Below, piece by piece: positions 49,430 to 54,886 of a stretch of 54,886 bases of DNA. Both the position numbers and the translations under genes were made by a program. Below the pieces are notes generated by a model. That model saw only the letters and a program-made list of their open reading frames with translations, searched no databases and was not told the origin of the DNA. This stretch comes from Clostridia bacterium (GTDB lineage Bacteria; Bacillota; DSM-521; Neomoorellales; SLTJ01): assembly GCA_024653205.1 (NCBI GenBank), contig JANLFO010000006.1:59684-114569 (forward strand), written 5' to 3'. Each line of letters begins with the position of its first letter. Positions within the stretch are counted from its first letter, which is position 1.

Positions 49430-51128
49430 GGAGCGCTTCCCCCTCCCTTGGGTTTGGCCTGCCCGGGGTTAAAGCGCAGACCCCCGCGGGGCACACCCGG
49501 TTCTCGATGTGGGCCAGGTATTCGGAACGGAAATAGCGCAGGGTGCTGAGCACCGGGTTGGGCGCGGTCTGGCCCAGCCCGCAGAGGGAGGTATCCTTCA
49601 TTACCAGGGCCAGCTCTTCCAGCCTGTCCAGATCCTCGTGGCTGCCCTGGCCGGCGGTCAGGCGCTCCAGGATCTCCAGCATCCGCTGGGTGCCTTCCCG
49701 GCAGGGGGTGCACTTGCCGCAGGATTCCCGGCGGTTGAAGGCGGTGAAGAAGCGGGCCAGGTCCACCATGCAGGTGCTATCGTCTAACACCACCAGGCCC
49801 CCGGAGCCCATCATGGCTCCGGCCTGGGTAAGGGAATCGTAGTCCACCGGGGTGTCCAGGGCCGAGGCCGGCAGGCATCCGCCCGAGGGCCCGCCGATCT
49901 GCACCGCCTTGAACCGGCGGCCGGCGGGCAGGCCTCCCGCCAGGCCGAACACTATTTCCCGCAGGGTTATGCCCATGGGCACCTCCACCAGGCCGCTGCG
50001 GAGCGCCTTGCCGGTGAGGGCGAAGATCTTGGTGCCCCGGCTGCCGGAGGTTCCCAGGGCGGCAAACCAGTCCGGGCCGTGCTCGAGGATGAGGGGCACG
50101 TTGGCCCAGGTTTCCACGTTGTTGATGTTGGTGGGGTAGCCCCAAAGCCCCCGCTGGGCCGGGAAGGGCGGGCGCGGCCGGGGCATGCCGCGCTTGCCCT
50201 CCACCGAACTCATCAGGGCGGTCTCTTCCCCGCAGACGAAGGCTCCCGCTCCCTCCCGGAGCTTAATTTCCAGGCTGAAACCGGTGCCCAGGATGTTCTC
50301 CCCTGCCAAGCCGTACTGGCGAGCCTGGGCCAGGGCGATCTTGAGCCGCCTCACCGCCAGGGGGTACTCGGCCCGCACGTATATGTAGCCGTGGGTGGCG
50401 CCCATGGCGTAAGCTCCGATCAGCATCCCCTCCAGCACCGCGTGCGGGTCTCCTTCCAGGAGGCTGCGGTCCATGAAGGCTCCCGGGTCGCCCTCGTCGG
50501 CGTTACAGACCACGAATTTCTTTTCCCCCGGGGCCTGGCGGGCGAACTCCCACTTGAGGCCGGTGGGAAATCCGGCTCCGCCCCGGCCGCGCAGGCCCGA
50601 ACGCTTGACCGCCTCGATAACCTGCTCCGGATCCATCCGGGTCAGCACCTTTAGAAACGCCCCGTAGCCTCCCCGGGCCAGGTATTCGTCTATGCTTTCC
50701 GGATTGACGAAGCCGCAGCGCCGCAGCACCCTTCGCTCCTGGCGGCGGTAGAAGTCCAGCTCCGGGAAGGGCCGGCCTTCCTCGTAGATGCGGCCCACCA
50801 CCCATTCCTCCACCGGCCGGCGGTGCCGCAGGTGCTCCTCCAGAATGCGGGGCACGATATCCGGCCCGACCCGGCCGTAGCTTACCCGGGGCTCGCCGGG
50901 GAGCAGTACGTCCAACAGGGGCTCGGCATCGTCCAGGCCGATGCACCCCACCGGTTTGACCGTGGCCGCCAGGTGGTGTTCCCGAAGGTATTCCCGTACC
51001 GCCCGCCAGACCTCGCCCGCGCCCGCCGCCAGACCGCAGGTGCCCATGCCTACGGTTACCTGAGGTTGCCGGAAAGGCCCGGCGGTCATAAGTTCGCGCC
51101 GTCGGGCGGCGAATTCTTCTAGCTGCAA
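49407..51128 (-). CDS. nuoF: NuoF-like NADH/FMN subunit
   Basis: 573 residues. The N-terminal thioredoxin-like domain is followed by the NADH/FMN domain (about 150-380: RGRGGAGFPTGLKWEF, CNADEGDPGAFMDRSLLEGDPH, GAGAFVCGEETALMSSVEGKRG, GLWGYPTNINNVET), the SLBB region and the 4Fe-4S motif ESCGKCTPCREG. The N-terminal [2Fe-2S] site is broken: GCIGLDDAEP stands where relatives have GCIGxC. The C-terminal double ferredoxin of longer relatives is cut to YLAHIENRVCPAGVC. TTG 51128 follows GGAGGG. It is first in the nuoF-fdhA-nuoE-focA transcript and provides the NAD(H) site. Confidence 0.92.
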   Translation of the reverse strand: MQLEEFAARRRELMTAGPFRQPQVTVGMGTCGLAAGAGEVWRAVREYLREHHLAATVKPVGCIGLDDAEPLLDVLLPGEPRVSYGRVGPDIVPRILEEHLRHRRPVEEWVVGRIYEEGRPFPELDFYRRQERRVLRRCGFVNPESIDEYLARGGYGAFLKVLTRMDPEQVIEAVKRSGLRGRGGAGFPTGLKWEFARQAPGEKKFVVCNADEGDPGAFMDRSLLEGDPHAVLEGMLIGAYAMGATHGYIYVRAEYPLAVRRLKIALAQARQYGLAGENILGTGFSLEIKLREGAGAFVCGEETALMSSVEGKRGMPRPRPPFPAQRGLWGYPTNINNVETWANVPLILEHGPDWFAALGTSGSRGTKIFALTGKALRSGLVEVPMGITLREIVFGLAGGLPAGRRFKAVQIGGPSGGCLPASALDTPVDYDSLTQAGAMMGSGGLVVLDDSTCMVDLARFFTAFNRRESCGKCTPCREGTQRMLEILERLTAGQGSHEDLDRLEELALVMKDTSLCGLGQTAPNPVLSTLRYFRSEYLAHIENRVCPAGVCALTPGRPNPREGEALHAAAATR

Positions 51129-51419
51129 ATCGTTCCCTCCATTTCATCCTTAGGCTGGCCTCAGGCCGGGTAGGGTATGCGCCGAGGCCGCCCGAGTTGG
51201 TTCTGAACGGCCGGAGAGCCATCTACGGGATACGCAAACCTCACCGGCGTTCGGCCGTGTCTGGGCCGAAGGGCCGGTTCGGGGAATACTGGCTTCGGGA
51301 TGGCAACGGTGGCCGGGAATAAGGTTGGTTGGTGAGGCAGGAACGGGGCGGAGAACGTCTAACCTTAGTCATTAACGGGGAAACGTTCCGGAACCAGACC
51401 AGGAAGGAGGAGGTAGGCT

Positions 51420-51638
51420 TTGAGTCTCCCGGGAGCCGAGTGCAACCTGGAGCGTAACCGCCAGAAGTGCACCTGCACCTACGAGCCGTGCTCCCGTAAA
51501 GGCAAGTGCTGTGAATGCCTGAGCTACCACTGGCGCCACGGGGAGTTACCGGGATGTCTTTTCCCGCCGGACGTAGAAAGGACCTACGACCGTTCCCTGG
51601 CCCGCTTCCTAAAGACGTATGGCAGCGCCAAATCCTAG
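51420..51638 (+). CDS. DUF6485 family Cys-rich small protein
   Basis: 72 residues: [41 protein letters not shown] and [11 protein letters not shown]. Eight cysteines in CxC, CC and CxxC arrangements fit the DUF6485 pattern as I recall it, likely metal-binding. TTG 51420 lies just after AGGAGGAGG. It is read in the same direction as the sodium-pump genes behind it (gap ~40 bases) and may be co-transcribed. Function unknown. Confidence 0.75.
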   Translation: MSLPGAECNLERNRQKCTCTYEPCSRKGKCCECLSYHWRHGELPGCLFPPDVERTYDRSLARFLKTYGSAKS

Positions 51639-51680
51639 CTGCCTCGGTTTCCGATTGCCCGTCCGGGGGGTCTGGTGCTC

Positions 51681-52820
51681 ATGATAGGTGTCGAGGTTCT
51701 GACCAACTTATTCGCTGCCCTGTTAGAGTTCTCCTGGCATAACGCGGTTATGTTAGCCCTGGCCGGGCTGCTGCTCTATCTGGCCGTGGCCAAGGAGGTA
51801 GAGCCCCTCCTGTTGGTGCCCATCGCCTTTGGGGCCCTTCTGGTGAATCTCCCCTTGACCGGGTTGATGGAGGAGCATGGCCTCCTTCGCTACTTCTACC
51901 AGGCGGGCGTGCTCACGGATATTTTTCCCTGCCTGATATTCATAGGAATCGGGGCCATGATCGACTTTAGTCCTCTCCTCCAGAACCCGCGGGTGCTGTT
52001 CTTCGGCGGCGCCGCTCAGTTCGGCGTCTTCCTGACCCTGCTCATAGCCTTGGCCCTGGGATTTGATAAATTGGAGGCCGTGGCGGTAGGTATGATCGGT
52101 ACCTGTGACGGGCCGGTGGCTTTCTTTGTAGCCAGCCGGTATGCGCCTGAAATTCTGGGACCGGTGGGAGTCGCGTGCTATTCCTACATGGCCCTCGTAC
52201 CCATAATCCAGCCCCCGCTGGCGCGGCTGCTGACTACCCGCGAGGAGAGGGGCCGGGTGATGTCGGCGGCGATTTATAGCCGCCCGGTGTCCAAGACCGT
52301 GCGGGTGCTCTTTCCATTGGTAGTAAGCGTGGTGACCCTGCTCATCGTCCCCATGGGAGCCCCCTTGATGGGCATGCTGATGCTGGGCAACTTCCTTAGG
52401 GAGTGCGGGGTAGTGGAAAGGCTATCCCGAGCGGCGCAGAACGAACTGGTTAACGTAACCACGCTCTTGCTGGGCCTTGCGGTGGGCGCTACCATGGAGG
52501 GCCGTACCTTCCTGAGACTAGAAACCCTGGCCATTTTCGGCCTAGGCCTCGTGGCCCTGGTTGGGGATACCGTGGCGGGGATACTCGTAGCCAAGTTAGT
52601 AAACCTGTTTTCGCGAGAGAAGATAAACCCTCTTATCGGGGCTGCAGGGATATCCGCCTTTCCTATGTCGGCTAGGGTAGCCCACCGCCTGGCGGCGGCG
52701 GAGAACCCCCAGAGCTACCTGCTGATGCACGCCATCGGCGCTAACACCAGCGGGCAAATAGGTTCGGTGGTAGTTGCCAGTGTGGTCCTGGCCATATTGC
52801 GGGCCCTGGGATTGATCTGA
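51681..52820 (+). CDS. Sodium-ion-translocating decarboxylase beta subunit (OadB/GcdB-like)
   Basis: 379 residues, nine or more membrane helices, with the family's key regions: GIGAMIDFSPLLQNPR, GMIGTCDGPVAFFVASRYAP (Asp in the DGP motif lies on the Na+ path), YSYMALVPIIQPPLARLL, NLVTTLL-like VNVTTLLLGLAVGATM, and GAAGISAFPMSARVAH. It pumps Na+ when a biotin carrier is decarboxylated. ATG 51681 is 10 bases after GGGGGG; GTG 51675 in frame is possible. The carboxyltransferase (alpha) and biotin carrier are not in the window. Confidence 0.9.
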   Translation: MIGVEVLTNLFAALLEFSWHNAVMLALAGLLLYLAVAKEVEPLLLVPIAFGALLVNLPLTGLMEEHGLLRYFYQAGVLTDIFPCLIFIGIGAMIDFSPLLQNPRVLFFGGAAQFGVFLTLLIALALGFDKLEAVAVGMIGTCDGPVAFFVASRYAPEILGPVGVACYSYMALVPIIQPPLARLLTTREERGRVMSAAIYSRPVSKTVRVLFPLVVSVVTLLIVPMGAPLMGMLMLGNFLRECGVVERLSRAAQNELVNVTTLLLGLAVGATMEGRTFLRLETLAIFGLGLVALVGDTVAGILVAKLVNLFSREKINPLIGAAGISAFPMSARVAHRLAAAENPQSYLLMHAIGANTSGQIGSVVVASVVLAILRALGLI

Positions 52821-52834
52821 GCGGGGGTGAGCCC

Positions 52835-52990
52835 TTGACGGGAAACGAACTTCAGTTTGGCCTAGAGATCCTTGCTTGGGGTCTGGCGCTTACTTTCGCC
52901 ATCCTTTACCTCGTGGTGCTGGTAGTACGGTCGCTAGGACTTCTTTTTCCGTCTGAGAGGGGAAAGAACGGTTCCTCCCAAGCCTCCTAA
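52835..52990 (+). CDS. Small single-helix protein, OadG-like gamma subunit
   Basis: 51 residues from TTG 52835 (GGGGGTGAG upstream) to TAA 52990. N-terminal polar residues, one membrane helix (LAWGLALTFAILYLVVLVVRSLGLLF), then a polar tail. Position directly after the beta subunit (14 bases), size and topology all match the gamma subunit of decarboxylase sodium pumps; the sequence itself is too short for certainty. It ends 13 bases from the convergent comF gene. Confidence 0.65.
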   Translation: MTGNELQFGLEILAWGLALTFAILYLVVLVVRSLGLLFPSERGKNGSSQAS

Positions 52991-53003
52991 ATGCCGCGGG
53001 TGG

Positions 53004-53750
53004 CTAGGTCAGGGCGAAGGCCGTGGCCACCGTAACCACGCACACCGTGCGGGCTCCGGCGGCCAGCAGGACCCGGCTGCATTCGCGCACCGTGGCCCCG
53101 GTGGTCAGAGTATCGTCCACCAGTAAGATGGAGGCGCCGGCCACCGCTTGCGGGTCGGGAACGGCAAAAGCGCCGGCCAGATTGACCATCCGGTTGGCGC
53201 GGCTGAGACCTACCTGCGGCGGCGTTTCGCGAGTTCGTACCAGCGGCTCGGCAAGCGGAAGGCTGCGGGCGCGGGCCAATTCCCTGGCCAGAAGCGCGGA
53301 CTGGTTAAAGGAGCGCTCGGCCAGGCGCCTGGGGGAAAGAGGCACGGGAACCACCAGGTCGAAGTCGATCGGCGGCGGTGCCTCCTCCAGGGCCAGGAGC
53401 AGGAGACGGCCCAGGGGGGCGGCGAGGCGGCGGCGGCGGTAGTATTTTAGCTGTTGCAGCGCCTGGCGCAAGTGTCCCTCGTAGACGCCGGCGGCGCGGG
53501 CCCAGCGGAAGGGCGGGGGGTCGGGACGGCAGTCGCGGCAGAGCCCGGGCCCGTGAAGCAGGCGGCCGCACCGGTGACAGGGCTGGTAACGGCCCTTCCA
53601 GGCTCTTACCTCGGCCAGACAGTCCGGGCAGATGCCGGTTTCGCCGCGACGACGCTGCCGGCAGAAGGGGCAGCGGTTGGCGAAAGGGTACAGAAGCTCC
53701 CAGAGGCCGGCAACCAGTTCCCGCCCAAGACGACGTTTGAGGTCCATCAT
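53004..53750 (-). CDS. comF: ComF-family phosphoribosyltransferase-like protein
   Basis: 248 residues. The N-terminus carries zinc-binding Cys pairs (CPFCRQRR, CPDCL, CHRCGRLLHGPGLCRDC). The type I phosphoribosyltransferase domain has YYRRRRLAAPLG, FDLVVPVPLSPRRLAERSFNQ and the PRPP loop ILLVDDTLTTGATVRE. Homologs are needed for uptake of transforming DNA, but many genomes carry it outside competence operons. ATG 53750 (MMD...) or 53747 are both possible. Confidence 0.9.
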   Translation of the reverse strand: MMDLKRRLGRELVAGLWELLYPFANRCPFCRQRRRGETGICPDCLAEVRAWKGRYQPCHRCGRLLHGPGLCRDCRPDPPPFRWARAAGVYEGHLRQALQQLKYYRRRRLAAPLGRLLLLALEEAPPPIDFDLVVPVPLSPRRLAERSFNQSALLARELARARSLPLAEPLVRTRETPPQVGLSRANRMVNLAGAFAVPDPQAVAGASILLVDDTLTTGATVRECSRVLLAAGARTVCVVTVATAFALT

Positions 53751-53897
53751 CTTTCTAACCGCCTCCGTCTAACCGGCAGCCTCTCTGTCTATTTCCCTGC
53801 CTGCTCCCAATAAACCTGCCGTATATCTCGTACCGGGCCTGCCTGGCGTGCCACGGTGGCGTCCGTGCGGGCTGGCGTACGTGGGCTCAGATCGGCT

Positions 53898-53934
53898 CGG
53901 GCCCGGCCGGCTGGGAGGCTAGCGGCCGGGCCCG
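53898..53934. terminator. 12-bp hairpin over the end of the 53919 gene
   Basis: CGGGCCCGGCCG (53898-53909) and CGGCCGGGCCCG (53923-53934) pair exactly around a 13-base loop and span the stop codon at 53919-53921. There is no T-run. It resembles the hairpin at 5923 in composition. Confidence 0.4.
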
Positions 53935-54257
53935 TCGGGGGAAGGCACCGAAATTCGGACTGCCGTGCGGTGAATTACGGCGCCCGGGTAGGCTCGGGCC
54001 AGCCGGGTGGCGATTTCGGTGAGCAGGGGCGAGAAGCCCGGGTCTATCAGGTACACCGATATGGTCCTTCCCTGCCAGGAGGCAGACCAGACGGCCCACC
54101 TTACCCCGACCTCCAGGGAATCGGCCAGCGAAGGCAACAGGTGAAGGCAGAGAGTAATCGGATCGCCCTTTTCCCGGCAGATGCTTTCCCCCCAGATCAG
54201 TAAGGCAATTACGGCCAGGCTTGCCAGCGGCAGGAGATAGGGCAGCACCTGGCGCAT
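53919..54257 (-). CDS. Hypothetical single-pass membrane protein
   Basis: 112 residues: one membrane helix at about 5-25 (LPYLLPLASLAVIALLIWG), then an alpha+beta domain (TLCLHLLPSLADSLEVGVRWAVW, RTISVYLIDPGFSPLLTEIATRLAR) ending Pro/Gly-rich. ATG 54257 follows GGGGTGAG; the longer frame from 54446 lacks a signal and a ribosome site. I do not recognise it. Confidence 0.5.
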   Translation of the reverse strand: MRQVLPYLLPLASLAVIALLIWGESICREKGDPITLCLHLLPSLADSLEVGVRWAVWSASWQGRTISVYLIDPGFSPLLTEIATRLARAYPGAVIHRTAVRISVPSPDGPGR

Positions 54258-54381
54258 ACTCTCACCCCTGCTCCAGGCTATGAAAGCACCGTCAGGGTGG
54301 TTACGCCAGGAGATTCCAGCGTTACCGCCGGGTCGGGTTGGCAAGGCTAAAACCGAAAGCAAGCAAAGGAGGGCGGACGCG

Positions 54382-54537
54382 GTGATCGACAGCTGCCTTC
54401 GTTGCGGGCGGTCGCTGGGACTGGTGGAGGACGTTCTGGAGGGCAATCCGGTTCTGGTGCCCGGACGCGGCGAACTCTGCCCCGAATGCTACCGCAGTCT
54501 CACGCCGGAGGAATACCGGCATTATTTTGCCCGGTAG
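54382..54537 (+). CDS. 51-residue zinc-ribbon protein
   Basis: CLRCGRSLG and CPECYRSL form a two-pair zinc ribbon with a short middle. GTG 54382 is 9 bases after AGGAGG; the longer frame from 54280 is rejected. A terminator follows at 54554. Probably a small nucleic-acid- or protein-binding factor; function unknown. Confidence 0.6.
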   Translation: MIDSCLRCGRSLGLVEDVLEGNPVLVPGRGELCPECYRSLTPEEYRHYFAR

Positions 54538-54553
54538 CTTCTGACCGGGTCGT

Positions 54554-54592
54554 CCGGGGAGGGTGGCCACCTCGCCCGGCCCGGGGCTTTTT
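54554..54592 (+). terminator. Probable terminator
   Basis: CCGGGGAGG pairs with CCTCGCCCGG (54554-54579, one bulge on each side), followed by CCCGGGGC and a run of five T at 54588-54592. It separates the zinc-ribbon gene from the AOR-side transcript. Confidence 0.5.
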
Positions 54593-54627
54593 GGTTTGGT
54601 CCGTAGGGACCGGAACGGTCACAGGGG

Positions 54628-54747
54628 TTGCAGGAGCTGAAGGAAATCGAGGGACTGCGCCAGAATTATGTTAAAAGCCATCCCGAATTGCTATACCAAG
54701 ACGCAGAGGGGAAAGACCGGGAGGCACCGGAAGAGCAGGCAGGGTGA
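54628..54747 (+). CDS. Possible 39-residue protein
   Basis: TTG 54628 to TGA 54747, charged and helical (QELKEIEGLRQNYVKSHP, DAEGKDREAPEE). The ribosome site is weak. The amino-acid mix looks protein-like and AT content rises over it, but it could be chance. Confidence 0.3.
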   Translation: MQELKEIEGLRQNYVKSHPELLYQDAEGKDREAPEEQAG

Positions 54748-54845
54748 GGCGGTGGGCCGTGGCGGCCTACTCAGGCGTAGGTCGAGGCCCGAAGCCGACC
54801 TCAGGGTTGACAACCTGAGAAACCGTTCAAAAGGGGGAGGTTGTG
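54748..54845 (+). promoter_or_regulatory. Structured leader before the AOR-like gene
   Basis: About 100 bases with a hairpin CTCAGG...CCTGAG (about 54799-54818, inner TT/AA) and GGCC/GGCC-type pairs upstream, ending in GGGGGAGG at 54833-54840. A molybdenum/tungsten-cofactor riboswitch would fit an AOR gene, but I cannot match the motif. Confidence 0.25.
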
Positions 54846-54886
54846 ATGGGATACGGGTACCTGGGCAGGGCGCTGTGGGTGGACCT
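54846..54886 (+). CDS. Start of a probable aldehyde:ferredoxin oxidoreductase (cut by window end)
   Basis: Only 13 codons are visible (GYGYLGRALWVD after the start). Tungsten-dependent AOR-family proteins begin with just such a GYxGxxLxVDL phrase, and the strong ribosome site GGGGGAGG supports the start. ATG 54846 is preferred over the GTG at 54843. An enzyme of this kind would oxidise aldehydes with ferredoxin and fits the formate-dehydrogenase neighbourhood. Confidence 0.5.
   Translation, partial: MGYGYLGRALWVD

Overview
The window is GC-rich (well above 60 %) and looks like the chromosome of an anaerobic, probably thermophilic and spore-forming Clostridia-type Firmicute (Moorella / Ammonifex / Desulfotomaculum-like). 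That placement is an inference from many TTG and GTG starts with strong AGGAGG sites, repeated copper-amine-oxidase-N1-like (stalk) domains on secreted proteins, a YkuD/LysM L,D-transpeptidase, an NAD-linked formate dehydrogenase with a formate channel, a decarboxylase-type sodium pump, and the start of what looks like an aldehyde:ferredoxin oxidoreductase. No rRNA, tRNA or CRISPR array was seen.

Layout. 0.67-7.4 kb: an ECF sigma / anti-sigma pair, a large acidic surface protein ending in two stalk domains, a tiny membrane protein and a TolC-like protein. 7.5-28.98 kb: an accessory region. It carries secreted, lipo- or stalk-domain proteins (beta-propellers, DUF4424, SurA-like, FG-GAP-like), toxin-antitoxin genes (complete MntA/HepT, complete RelB/ParE-like pair, orphan antitoxin, VapC remnants), two membrane-anchored coiled-coil proteins, and a second ECF sigma / Sigma_reg pair. 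It is littered with short duplicated gene fragments whose intact parents are in several cases in the same window. 29-37.3 kb (minus strand): L,D-transpeptidase, a six-hairpin-glycosidase-like protein, a lipoprotein-response regulator-histidine kinase operon and two membrane proteins. 37.5-42.1 kb: CtpA-type protease, CAP-domain protein, a Cys-rich coat-like protein and several small genes. 42.2-44.7 kb: fumarase beta subunit and malic enzyme, flanked by two copies of an inverted-repeat element. 44.9-51.1 kb (minus strand): nuoF-fdhA-nuoE-focA. 51.4-54.9 kb: DUF6485, OadB/OadG sodium-pump subunits, ComF, small zinc-ribbon proteins, and the first bases of the AOR-like gene.

How it fits together: the right third is central carbon and formate metabolism (formate <-> CO2 with NADH, malate/fumarate/pyruvate interconversion, decarboxylase-linked Na+ pumping, perhaps aldehyde oxidation). 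The left half is envelope biology, with two extracytoplasmic sigma systems and a set of exported proteins sharing stalk domains. The most unusual part is 19.2-23.8 kb, where 80-180 bp pieces of neighbouring genes have been copied and joined end to end between intact toxin-antitoxin modules.
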